Assembly (NCBI RefSeq): GCF_021155775.2
Contig: NC_060232.1
Span: forward strand, 37,817,089 to 37,881,088
DNA: 64,000 nucleotides
Origin: Neodiprion pinetum
Lineage: Eukaryota; Arthropoda; Insecta; Hymenoptera; Diprionidae
Reading direction: 5' to 3'
A program made the translations under genes and the position numbers. Positions 51,201 through 62,460 of the stretch are shown in pieces. How positions within the stretch are numbered: the first letter of the stretch is position 1; each line of letters starts with the position of its first letter. The notes under the pieces are model-generated. The model did not search any database. It saw only the letters and a program-made list of their open reading frames with translations, and had not been told where the DNA came from.

Positions 51201-51433
51201 GACTTCGAAACAACAAGTCGAAAAAAAGTCTTGTAAATTTTGGATTTTCTCATCGATGCATCCCTGAGATCATCGCTCTAATTCTCCGATTTTTCATTTA
51301 TCCTCGCACATCCCACCGCTGTCACCAAAGTTGGATTTTGAAACGATTATAAGACGTATAAAAAGTCCTGTAAATTTTGGATTTTCTCACCGAACCATCC
51401 CCGAGATCATTGCGGTTATTCCCCGAGCTTCAA
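51201..51433 (+). repeat. Direct duplication, about 137 bp period
   Basis: AAAAAGTCTTGTAAATTTTG at 51223 recurs as AAAAAGTCCTGTAAATTTTG at 51360. Both are followed by GATTTTCTCA, a CATCCC.GAGATCAT block, and preceded by a degenerate TTCGAAAC.A-like block. Two units are visible. It is similar in style to, but not the same sequence as, the array at 31250. Confidence 0.75.
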
Positions 51434-52068
51434 GCCCAAGCTCGAAAGTAAATTGATATAGACTCGTTGGGTTGATTCCAAGAAAGCATTTCCGAGACGA
51501 AGTTTCAACAAGGAGATCTAATTACCCCTTCTTAAGTAACCGCGAGAAGAACATCGATCCGAATTCGCTGAGTGTACACTCTCTATTTTGGGAGAATAAG
51601 GTAATCCGATACTCACGGGAACAAATTGAGACCTTTGAAGGATTTTGTCTCTTGCGCTTTCGCAACGGTTTTCGAACTGAGAGTAAGAGTAACGAGACAA
51701 CTCTTCGAGCAGACGATATAACATCGAAGACCAGATGTCGACGATGATGATGATGGATTCGCTCGCTGAACCAGACGCGAAACAACGCAGGTCATGAGGT
51801 ATGATGGGTCATTTGTGGTGTCGTGACCGTAACGACCATCGGCGATTAATATTGCGCCGAACTATTGACTGCGATTCAAATCACTTGACGATTGTGCTCG
51901 GTGATGACTCCGGTTATAATTCAACTCCGTTATACCACTATGGCCAAACGTATTGACCCCTGACCGTTTCGTCCAACGATCGCGTCACTATTCAACCGCA
52001 GAATCGACATTCGAACCCTCCATTAATCGTGCTGAGCACATCCTGAATCTTGTTTGTTTGCGTTGCAG

Positions 52069-52266
52069 TTACGTTTTCGCCAGAATTTCACATTTCACCA
52101 TCGAGTCAACATTCGTTTAGAGACGTTTTCGAAGAGGGAAAGAAACAAAAAAAAAAACAAAAAACAATTCGTCAATATTACAATTCCACTGTTCAGAAGC
52201 AAAAGCTTTGTTCAGTGAAGCGAAGTGGCGATCCGATAGATGTTGGTCTGCCGACTTTCGATCGGT
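52069..52266 (+). CDS. Possible internal exon (weak)
   Basis: A good acceptor (TTTGTTTGCGTTGCAG ending at 52068) and a strong donor (GTAAGT from 52267) bracket 198 bases. One frame is open throughout: about 65 residues starting TFSPEFHISPSSQHSFRDVF and ending LPTFDR, with split codons at both edges. Against it, the middle contains an A-rich tract giving a Lys/Gln run, and no domain is recognisable. Its splice phase would not join directly to the candidate at 56260 but would join to 58364. It could be a chance pairing of splice-like sites or a non-coding exon. Confidence 0.18.
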
Positions 52267-55200
52267 GTAAGTTCACGAAGTGGGTCACGGAACGTCGGGT
52301 GTATTCACGTCGGTCGGTTATCTCTGACCGTAGATAATTTCACATGCGGGGAAGTATAAGTCGTCGGACGTTTGTTTGTTCGATGGTATATTTAGACTAT
52401 CCCCAATCGGAGGAAGATCAAGGGCCGAGACTCGGCTGCGAAATGGGAAATGAAAAACGACGAGACCTAATGATTGAAAACACATGGCGAAAGCACTCCT
52501 GACGCCACGCGAAGAGACGAACAGCCCTCGACGGAGTCGAAAGCTTCTTGAATTAACCCCCGACACGCGAGACGGCAATATTCCTAATCTGAAAGACGAG
52601 GCGTCTTGCCACAGTCCGAACCAGATAAGCTCAAGCTCCCGACTTTCGGCTCGAAAGCTTGCAATTTGATCGACGGGATACGTTATCTGTGCGGTGTTGA
52701 ACGGCGGGAACAGGTGGAATTTTAAGTAGGGGAGGATTAACCGGAATTGGAACGGAGGATAAAAATAAATGTAGCCCGGCTATGAGACTCTCGAAAACAG
52801 TGGTTTTTTTGGTGTTTTACATGAGCCGAAAGCTTCGACGCGTCTCTGACGTACGATTTCTTTCGCATTTTTACCGTGCTAGTAGTCTTTCGAAAGACTG
52901 GGTTAAACTTGTTATCGAAAAAAGGAATCTATCCTCCGAGGGTGGAAAAGAAGGTTCGATCAAGATTTATCATCCGTCAGCTTTTGCTTTGAGCTTTTCC
53001 TGTAAATTTCGCACCCTTAAATTTTCTGCAGCATTGAAAACCAGCTTTTATCGAACACGTTCCAAGGCCATGAAAGTTTTTTTTAAATATTCACGATTCA
53101 AGTGTATCTTACCATTTTTCGTTTCAATTAGATATCACAACAGGTAGAAAAATATACTCGGTGACGGCGATCATCCTGAAATATATTCACGTGTATCGAA
53201 AACAGCAAAATTCATGAGAATGAAAAAATGTAACCTCTCTATCCTTAATTATTATTTACTCCAATGAAACTTCCCCGATTCGTTAGACCTGTTTTTTCCA
53301 TCTTTTCGTAAATTTTCACCCGTTATCTGCCAAAAAACGTAGCGTAGCGATCCGTCAATTTCGCGCGGGGTTTTCTAACCGCGGAGAGTGAAGCGGCGGC
53401 AGAAAATCAATGACGGGTCAGCCGACACCCGGTTTCATATCCGTTTCGAGTGTCTGGGAATGTTTTCACCGTTGATTCGACGGCATTGTACAGGCGCTAA
53501 CTCACGAGTCCTTCACCTGCAGCCTCCCATTATTAATGCGCATTGTGTCCGATCAGTGTCAAGCTCCGAACAGCGTACGACGAACGGTTTGCGCCTCGTG
53601 TTGGTTCGTCACACATACCCATCCATCCGCTACTCACTTCCGCCCAGATCGAAAAGCTTACGTCACGCTTATCTCGACTCGAGGGCTATAAAATGGGCTG
53701 CATCCCATCGCAGTTCGAGTCTCGTATTTTATGCGGTACCGTAAAGTTTTCCAGGAAATTACGTCGGCTCCACGATATCATCGCAACTATTTGTTCAAGC
53801 TTTTGCTAATCGCAAGAGGTGGCTCATCGCGACTGGATATCAAGGGGAACGGTTTTACATTTCCACATATCTCTCTAAATCGCTCGATCGATTTATTACG
53901 CGAAGAACGTATCACTTTGGAGAAGAAATTCGCTTTCGCAACATGACAAATGCACGCCGCGTCCGGATGGCCGTTTAATTAATCACGAAGACACGATTTT
54001 CACGGAGACTGGCCGAAAGACAATTGGCACGGTTTGTAAAGCTTTGAGGAGCATTACGTGATCCGGTTCGATTCTGCCTCGGGGATGAGGGGCGTGTCGG
54101 TTTAAGGGTTGCATAATCAAGCATTGTGTAGTGCGATTTTCCGCCGTCGAACGACTCGCGAGACGCGGTATGTCAGCAAATTCCCGCGAATAACAACCCT
54201 TGGAAGGCGATGCGGACACTCGATTCATCCCGTCGTTCTCTCTGGGTAACCCGCAAACTCTTCTTATGGCACTTGGCTCTGTTCCTCGCAAAGTCTCGTT
54301 TTCTGAGCCGTTGGCCTCGTTGCAACGATGCAAACACCGCGGCGTTCGGATCACGGAAATTTACTCTTACATGCATATTGTTTACCGCGTCGTTCAAAAA
54401 ACTGCTTTACAATATTATAAACGTGAAAATGAAACGCAGATTTTCAAGTCTGCCGAGCATATATTACTGAAATTTTCTACATCTTGTTCTTATAGTTGTT
54501 ACATTATTCACAAATGATCAAGTTTCTCTCGCTTATGTAGATCTATTAATCCTTGAAACGTTTTGTCATTTTTTTCTTTCTTTTTGTCAAGTTAATTTCT
54601 TTACAGGTCTTAATTCTAGTTGCTAGATTATCGCAAGGGTGTCTAATTTTGTTTGAATCACTCGCTCAAAAGTAGCTTGAGCTGTGTTCTTTTTTCTTAA
54701 AAAATTGGCACGTTCAGGAAACTTTTCCGATAAACAGTCGAATCAATGATGATCCCGCTGTTAAAAGAATTTAACAATCTTAGTTGGGCGTATATTTGTT
54801 ACAACTTGGTGAGTGACTTTAAATTTACTTTATTATCCAATATCGAAGAGCTACTGAAACGACTGCAGAAATTTTCCGAATGTAATATCTATAAGTCAGG
54901 CAGCCGTATTTTCCACGTTTGTTGAAGTTGACTTTGAAATATCAGAAGGCCCGCCACGTCGGAGTAAAACGAGAGATAAAAACGCGGCTTTGCGTCTCTT
55001 CTAACCACCGTATTCGAGATAAACGCAGGGTTTTATTTGTCGAATTAATGCTCAGGCATAGCGAGTATCCATGCGTATGATTTATTCGCGATATCGCATT
55101 AGCGACGGTTCAAAAGCGAGACAAAAGGCTCCGTGAGCGTAAAAATCGGGCTTCAACCCCGGATAAAACCTTTACTTATGCCACGCATGGCGCGGTAATC

Positions 55201-56259
55201 TCTTCTTCTTTGCTCCGTCCTTTGATCCCTGAAATCCGCAGGATCCAGGCTACGATAATCTAGCTGATCGATTCAATTTTCCAATTTTTTCGCAATTATT
55301 TTTTCTTTTTTCCCTTTTTTTTTTTTTAGACAGATTTACATTCGTCCGTGGACTTCGGTATTTTAACACCGAAAGCGACAAAAAGTTGGTGTCCAATCTT
55401 TTTACCCCAAAGTGCAAAAAGGTGTTGGGATAAAAATCTTGGCCGGTCGTGGAAAATTAACTCGACAAAATTCGTGAAAAATTTTTCAAATATTCATTCA
55501 ATCAAAGAATTGTCGAGAATCGCTGATGAGCTTGGAGGGGGGAAAATGTTTCGGGTAATTTAAACTGATTAACGGGAGAAAAAAGCATCTTGTCAGCTTC
55601 CGTTTCATCGAATACTGTGAGAATATAATCGAGCCTGTACAGCCATCAGCAAAAACCCCGAATCCCTTTCAACATTCGCATGTCTTCGTGTGATTCTGAT
55701 GAAAGGGCTCAGTAAATGGAATAAAAGGGACCGCTCTGAATTGCTAACATCCTACTTAAACCGCACTAAGAAGGTACAGTTTACCCTTTTTCATTGCTCT
55801 CCCTTTCACACTAGCCTAATTTTCCAAAGAACTGTGAACAACTTTTTTCCAAAAGCGAAAAACCGGACTTTTTCTTCCGTATAAACAACTCAATATCATA
55901 ATCAACTTATTGATGGTAATCAATAACGATGCAATATTGTAAAGTTAAGATATTCAATTATGACAACGTTTTGAAAATGAAAAAATGTTCCAGTAAATTT
56001 GAACGAATCAGCATCGATAGCTGACCCGAGATGAAATTTTATACATCATTCGGACCCTGAGAAAATTTCGAGCATTTCTAAGTTCATATGAAATCTTCTT
56101 ATGCAAGGTAATCCTGAGTAAAAAGAGAGCTCATTTGAACCTCAAAACTGCGCAAAAATCCCGATTCCGATGTTTAAGGTTATAACGAGCACCAAGATTG
56201 GGACTCATTTCACCCTCGAAAGCATCAGTTGCAATATCTGTGTTTTTGCTTTCTTGCAG
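52267..56259. other. Non-coding stretch
   Basis: No gene firmly supported. Frames at 53388-53744 and 54200-54517 have no domain and no bracketing splice sites. A T-rich run lies at about 55298-55328. A tRNA B-box-like string near 54067 has no matching A-box. Confidence 0.45.
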
Positions 56260-56377
56260 ATTCGATGCTTTAACAATTGCGACAAAGATATTAGGGTCTC
56301 AAGGTTTAAATTAGATCTAAGATTTTTAGAAACTTCCAAACTCTACCGAGTCAAACCAAACTACGAGGATCTTGAAG
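56260..56377 (+). CDS. Possible internal exon, phase-compatible with the 58364 exon
   Basis: The acceptor is excellent (TGTTTTTGCTTTCTTGCAG). Only one of three frames stays open to the GAAG|GTATAA donor, which is mediocre. The peptide is 39 residues, starts IRCFNNCDKDIRVSRFKLDL and ends KPNYEDLE, with one base left over. That one base (G) plus the CA at the start of the 58364 exon would complete an Ala codon, so the two can be spliced in phase, a one-in-three coincidence. The codons are AT-rich like the surroundings, and I recognise no domain. Inference only. Confidence 0.25.
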
Positions 56378-58363
56378 GTATAAATCAGACCTAAATTCGA
56401 ATCAGCACAGTGGTTCTTAAATGAGTTGCAAAATTTCAACTCTTAAAGCTTTTGTTCCTGTATATTATACAGTTCGAAGTCAGTCCACTTTACCGACCGA
56501 GAACTGCTTAATCGTAAGATATCAATCGTCCATGCCGTAATCGGTCGGTAAAGCAGATTGAATACGAACTATCTGTATATTTCTACTTAATTGAACGAAT
56601 AATAAACATAGGAATGTCTCGTGGTAAAATTGATGAAAAATATCGATATTTTGCCAACCAAGCTCCTCAATCTAAGCGCGTATCTGGAGTATGGAAATTG
56701 GCAGGTATGCACCTGAGCACAGGTATTACGGCATGGATCTTGAGTAGAGTAGACCGAACGGGATTATACGTATCTATACGAACTCCGATATTGCTCCGGC
56801 ATTTCGTGGATAATTTGGCCAAGCTCGCTGATGACGTTAACGCACGTTGCAGGTTCCTGCATTATCTGCAGATCAAGCAACTCGACGCGGAAATCTGAGA
56901 ATTACAGCGGCCATTAATGCCCGTGTAAACTGAGCAAGCATAGTTTCGTGTAGTAATTGAAGCGATCCGTGCGAGCTCGCAAAAACTTTACTCGAACTTG
57001 CGCAAGTCATGGAGCAACTTTACATGGCTTGGTAAAGATTTTTCACCAATAAGCATAACGGATTTGAATTGAATCGAGAAAATTGCTGGTTTTATGTTCG
57101 AAAACGTGAAACGTGAAAAAATATGTAAAACTTTTCACCCATAATCACTACTCAAACGGCTTTATACAAGTTTTAATCTTTTCAAGCAACTTTCTGAAAT
57201 CGTTTGAAATTCAACGAATAACGTGAAATTCCGGAAACGAGGTAAAACCGTCTCATAAAATCTTCCAGCACCGCTTAAAACTGGCGAAAAGAATCATCTT
57301 CAACATCGTGAAACCATTTTTAAGGTTCTTTCGAACTTCGAAGGAATCCTAGCTAAAAAATTTGGCTCATCTTATATGAAGAAATATTTTTCGCCGATGA
57401 CAGAACGAATATCTCTATGATCAACGGAAGTACGAAGCAAACTGAAGCAAAACTTAGCGGAAAAAGTAGGGTAAAAACGAGAAAGTGGGATAACGGAGTA
57501 AATTTATAACTTCATCAGAGAATTTGTTGTCCTAGATATCTTATAGTTACCTATCAGAACATTAGAGACTCTGGTAAAAGTGACGAAGGGCAGAGTCTGA
57601 GAAGTCTGGAGGCGAAAAAGGGATGCTGGTAGAATCAGGATCCACGATAACGTCAACCGAGACTTTCTCCTCTTTTTGTTTTTCCTCCTTCCGCGAGCCA
57701 AATTTCGTTTTCCTTTTCATTCCCGCTGCTGTTTTCGCCTCGCCCTTTCCTCGCGCTCTATTTTCATTCCCTTGCTATTTATTTTTCCTATTTCCCGCCG
57801 CTCCCGTCTATTTCGTCAATGATCGTTGACGGGAAATTTTCACTACGTCATTCCGATTTTATTCAATAGAACCCAGAGTCAGAATTATCGCTATTTGGGA
57901 GAAAAGAAAAAAAACCGTTCAAAAAATCTTTGCTTATACAAATGAAACGACATTTCTACCGTGTCATGGAAATGATTTTAAGCAGGTTTTCAAGCGTTCT
58001 TCTTCTTCTTCTTCTTCTTCTAACGTTTGGTTCGGAATATTGATCCCGGTCATCCTTGAACCATGAATCTGCATCATTTCAAGGGCGCGAATAAACCGAG
58101 GGAGAAGCGTTGCGGATTAGACCCCAATTAATATCGTCCCTCCGAGTTCCTTCCGGCTGATAATTGGCCAACAATTTACTTGCAAACTTTTTGATCGGAC
58201 AAAGTTTACACGTTCCGATTCGACTTAAGGAACGAGTTTTCGTCTCAATTTTGATCCTCTGCAACGTATGTTTTTACCATTTAAGAATAAACTTGACGGG
58301 TATCGGGGAATCGGAATGTATGTATACTAATGCACCTTTTCCCTTTTCCGCAATCTGTTTCAG
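56378..58363. other. Candidate intron or non-coding stretch
   Basis: It contains the frame at 56614-56898 (94 codons, starting MSRGKIDEKY), which lacks recognisable domains and clear splice sites. A CTT run lies at 58003-58022. Near 58340-58363 the sequence becomes pyrimidine-rich ahead of the exon. Confidence 0.45.
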
Positions 58364-58369
58364 CAGCAG
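58361..58369 (+). promoter_or_regulatory. Triple-CAG tandem splice acceptor
   Basis: CAGCAGCAG directly after a pyrimidine tract. NAGNAG acceptors are known to give isoforms differing by single residues. Here three in-frame choices exist, because successive CAG units shift by exactly one codon. Confidence 0.45.
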
Positions 58370-58485
58370 ACGACAATGGCGCCATGTCAACGACGCTGCC
58401 AACCGCCCCAACGGAATTGGCACATTATCCAAAACTCTGCGAACTTCGTAGAAAGTTTCCAGTTTTATACCGCGTCGAATTTCAG
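58364..58485 (+). CDS. Internal coding exon of an unrecognised gene
   Basis: A pyrimidine tract (CCTTTTCCCTTTTCCG...CTGTTTCAG) precedes the exon, and the donor is CAG|GTGAGT. The reading frame is open for 40 codons plus two leading bases. The peptide begins ADDNGAMSTTLPTAPTELA and ends KFPVLYRVEFQ. Base composition is clearly less AT-rich than the flanks. Three consecutive CAG triplets at 58361-58369 make a tandem (NAGNAG-type) acceptor, so one or two residues could be dropped by alternative acceptor use. The exon ends on a codon boundary. I do not recognise the family and give no function. A Ser/Thr/Pro-rich stretch is followed by a basic, helical-looking segment. The gene must have long introns, as no certain neighbour exon is in the window. 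Confidence 0.6.
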
Positions 58486-58514
58486 GTGAGTTTCAATCCG
58501 ATACTCGTTTATAT

Positions 58515-59149
58515 GGGACGGGGTTGAAATTTCGAATTTGAAAACTTCCGAGAGCGCTAATTCCCAATTTTTCGGCGGCAAAACTTTGAGTACAAAAATC
58601 ACACTTTGACGAAACATCAAAGTTTAGAATGGTCCGAAACCCGGGGCTCAAAGTTCCGAAAGGACAAAACGCCAAAATGTGTGACAAGTCAAAGTTCCGA
58701 ATGTGTGAAAGTAAGAAAATTTAAGAATCTAAAGCATCGAAATTTCGAGTGACGGGAGATTTTCGATTCTGTGAATTTCTGGCTTGGTGAAATTTCACCA
58801 CTTTGATATTTCTTTGTTTTGGATTTTCCATATTTTTATGTACGGAATCCTGGTCATTCTGATTTTTGGATTTTCTGATTTTTTACACCCACTCGTTGAG
58901 AAAACTACGCTGCGTGAGTATGTTTTAATTTTCGGAATTTTACTCTATTGAAACTTTATTTCACAGAATTTCGCTCTACCGGAACTTTACTTTTCGGAAC
59001 ATTTCGGAACTTTGAGCCGTCGGCCTTCCGACCATCTGAAACTTTGTTGTTTCTTCAAAGTTTGATTTATTTGCTTCAAATCTCACCACCAAATAATTCG
59101 GAATTAGACACTTTCGGAAATTTTCAAATTCGGAATTTCAACGCCGCCC
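58515..59149 (+). mobile_element. Foldback element M3, copy 2 (635 bp)
   Basis: The left arm (about 58515-58720) and right arm (about 58930-59149) are long inverted repeats. Shared in order: GTTGAAATT.CGAATTTGAA, A.TTCCGA.AG, CTAATTCC.AATT, ACTTTGA.GAAAC, CAAAGTT, ATGGTC.GAA, and GGCTCAAAGTTCCGAAA. Flanks CGTTTATAT (58506-58514) and GGTTTATCT (59150-59158) agree at 7 of 9 bases, a decayed target duplication. The centre carries GGTGAAATTTCACC (58787-58800), as in the copy at 46886, but inverted relative to it. It has no transposase. It begins 29 bp past the exon donor, so it would be transcribed as a long hairpin in the intron. Confidence 0.82.
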
Positions 59150-59731
59150 GGTTTATCTCGACCGTATTTATTGTTATTTAGTTCAATATTACGCATATTT
59201 TATCGGCTCAAAAACTGAGATGTGTAATATCGGACAAGAAAATAAAACGAACGACCACTTTTCCGATAAACTGTAATTAAAATTTTTAATCCCCGTATTA
59301 ATTAATTATTCAATCACTGTCCTCTTTGAAAAACTAAAACCAGTAATCATATTTCACCATAATTCTATTCTCCTGCGATCCGATAAAACCACGTCGAAGT
59401 TTTCGCACACCTTGATCAAAAAAACGCGTTTTATAGCGGCAGATGCGTCGCTGGCCTTCCGCGCTGTTTCGTTATTTTCGGATAGATAATATTTCCGCAT
59501 GATCGTTCTTCAAAAATTTCCGTACCATAGATATCAGCTCCTGCGATAAAATCGGTCACGGCCATCGCACAACGCGCAGTGATGTGCGAATATTTCACAC
59601 GTTATATGCATCTGCACGTATGTAAAATCATACATCATATATTGTGCATTTATATCTCACAATCAGCCCCGATGATTTCCGCTGTTCGTTCCCGAGTGAG
59701 CAACCCGGATTAATCCGTCGATCGTTTTCCT

Positions 59732-59734
<3 letters not shown>

Positions 59735-59765
<31 letters not shown>
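59735..59765. repeat. (CT)n microsatellite
   Basis: About 15 CT units. Confidence 0.96.
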
Positions 59766-59767
<2 letters not shown>

Positions 59768-60042
59768 CAACTCCTTTCTATTCCACCCTTGGGATACCTG
59801 TAAACGTGATCCACGATTCCAGTGCGACATTATAAAATACAACGAAATTGATTTCCCTCTCTTTGTCTTTCTCGCCACTTGTAGAAAACATTTTCGAAAA
59901 GCAGTATAAATTGCACAGGTTTATGCTTTCGTGCTCAGACTCCTGTAGACTTGTAATAAACTCGCGTTATCATTTGTTCCAATATAACGAGGAGTGGACA
60001 TTTTATGGTCAACGAAAAAAAAAAATGCCTTGATGCCGTCGC

Positions 60043-60072
60043 GTGTGTGTGTGTGTGTGTTTTTTTTTTTTT
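60043..60072. repeat. (GT)n followed by poly-T
   Basis: About nine GT units running straight into about 12 T. Confidence 0.95.
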
Positions 60073-61891
60073 CTTCACATTTTCCTTTTCCTTTCTCGTA
60101 CCCGTTAGAAAATTCAGGGCCGAAAAGGTGAAGAAGTATAAAGTCTCGTGTAAGGTTCTGCGGGGATTAGATGGAGTGGAAGACTTCTGAAACTCTCATG
60201 AATCCTGCCCGAGGGACAGGACTATACTATTTCCGTTCCAAAACCAGAACCGGTGTTACGTACTGTACTTCTTGTTTGTCGTTTTACTTCGTTCTTGTTC
60301 CAAAGAGAGAGAGAGAGAGAGAGAAAACAATGAAACAAGAAAGAGAGAAAGAAAAAAAAAGCTCCTCCGCCATTCCGAATATTTTCGCCTCGTTATATCG
60401 ACTCCGCGTCACATTTATCAACCGTCTTTTCCCGGAATTTAGAAACCTTCGCTGTTCCGAGAAAGAATTAAAACTTTGTGCCAAAAGCTGAAAGTCAACG
60501 AGTACCTAGTAATCTCACCGAAAGCTCGATCACGATACGGCTCGAGTTTGTTTTCACCGTCCGACGCAGTGCTGACAAGTTTAAATTGAATCGAAAGCGT
60601 GTAAACGGAATGTCTGTTAATTATACTTAAATATTGATTATCAACAGTAGAGAAAATTCTGCAATTCTTCTTTCTCTAAAGTTTTCAACAATTCTAACTC
60701 CAACGTGAAAAAATCAATAAACAACAAAGTATTCAACGCGAGGATTTCAAAACTTTTCAAAGTTAATAATCACGCTAAAATTACACTGCTGAAGTGTTTG
60801 CCGATCAATGATGTTTAAAATTGTGTAGAATTTTATCTCTGTCTAAAATTTCTGAACGATTTTTACCTCCGATGTGAAATAATCAAAAAGCGCGAAACGA
60901 GGACCGACAATTCTGTCAATCTTAATATATCGCATTCATTTATATAATACCTGAATGAAGAAAGATACGAGATGCAATATGTAAGATAAAAACATAAGTT
61001 GAATTACGACGGAGTGACGCCGAATATTATTTTCTCCGATGTTCCATTAATCATCTTTTCTTATTAAAATATACCGCTGTGTAAGATCAGAATGAATCTC
61101 GCCCCTGACACATTTCAAAAAATTTACTCTCGCTCGCAATAATCTCCTCTGTATTACATCTGCACACGACACGAATTATCGTATTATGACCGGCGTTATA
61201 GCGTCGCTGAGTAAAACACGGTATAAAAGAAAAGTAAAAAATAATTATATTTCATGCATAAACAGGTTGAAAATTAGGTCGAATGGAGCATAAAAAAAAA
61301 AAAAAAACTCTACTCCATATTTTATAGTATACATTTACAACGTGTGTTACGTTGATCTAACAAACTCGTAAATATCCACATGTATATATGTATGGGGAAT
61401 TCCATTCGGTTTCACTCCCAATTTTTTTTTTTTTTGGTTTTTTCCATCTTCAGTCTACGCATAATCTTCTCAAGTAGAACGTCGCTGGTATTTTTTTTGT
61501 TTCCCGGCACATAATACAGTAAAAGAAAAAAAAAAAGAAAAAGAAGGTCGCGGAAAATCTACGACAAAGGAATAGAAATTTCAAAATCTTTCGTAAAGTT
61601 TTAAAATATTCATCAATTCAGCGAGTTATGAATTATTTACCAGCGTTACGACTCGACTTATCGGTCTGGATTTTTTGCGAAATACAGTCTGAGTAAATAA
61701 AAAAAAAATTAAAAAAAATTGCGGATAATTCTAGAAAGAAAAAAAAATGTAAAACTTGCAAGCACAGATATTATTTCAGGGAATATTATTCTACTGTTCT
61801 CCGACTCGCGCTCCATGCTCTCTGACCTCGTTGTACACAACTTTCTCCGCTTCTCTCGACTTTTCCAACCCCTTCTGTTTCACCTTTCTAA

Positions 61892-61905
61892 CCCCCCCCC
61901 CCCCC
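61892..61905. repeat. Poly-C run (14 C)
   Basis: Fourteen C, then T, then further C runs. The minus strand is a G-quadruplex candidate. Confidence 0.95.
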
Positions 61906-62237
61906 TCCCCCCTCCCTGCCCCGTTTCCTTTCCCTCCACCCACTCCTGCAGAATCCTTTTTGTCCCTGCCTTTTCTCTCTCCCGCGCGTATTTACGAGAA
62001 GCTTTTGCGAGGAGGAAATTCCGGTCAGTCCGAAATCACTGCTGTGCCAGTGGTGTGCGTGTTGTTGATGCATTCTTCGACGGTGTTGAGAGATGCGTGA
62101 GAGAAGAGAACGGTGAGAGTGAGAGAGAAAAGAGGGGACTAAATACACACTCGAACCTCAAAGTCAAGTGTTCGAAAGCACACTTTTTACAGTCAAGATT
62201 CTTGCTTCCGTGCGCGGAGAAATATTTCTAGTTAAAT

Positions 62238-62460
62238 GTTACCGCACGGTTTTTGAATGTCTTCATTTTTTTGTCACAGCCAAAAAAGTCAAAGAATCAT
62301 GCAGTTCCGAGTACGAATTGAAAATTAGCTTCCTAGCTGTGACCTGAAAGCTTATAGTATATATTACTGTTACTTTTGATCATGGTCACTGGTAAAAATA
62401 TATTTTCTTGGAACTATTGCGACAATTTTATGCTCGCGTAAGAAGAAAATTTAATTTTTT
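62238..62460 (+). mobile_element. Internal fragment of family R1
   Basis: Collinear with about 29275-29460: GTTACCGC.CGGT, TCATTTTTT, ATTGAAAATTAG, TAGTAT followed by TTACTGTTACT, GATCA...TCACTG, TATATTTTCTTG, and ATTGCGA.AATTT. Both ends are diverged beyond recognition. Confidence 0.55.

Larger units (their letters stand above)
59150..62237. other. Non-coding stretch
   Basis: No gene supported. It contains CT (59735-59765), GT (60043-60060) and GA (60306-60324) microsatellites and a C14 run (61892-61905). The 170-codon frame at 61719-62231 crosses the C run and has no domain. Confidence 0.5.

Noticed and set aside
54060..54090. tRNA B-box-like GGTTCGATTCT
   Set aside because: No A-box, no acceptor stem and no cloverleaf could be formed from the surrounding bases.
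54720..54806. Possible exon ending at a GTGAGT donor
   Set aside because: All three frames between the nearest acceptor and the donor contain stops.
61719..62231. 170-codon frame on + strand
   Set aside because: It crosses a C14 run (poly-Pro) and a GA-rich segment. Nothing resembles a known family.
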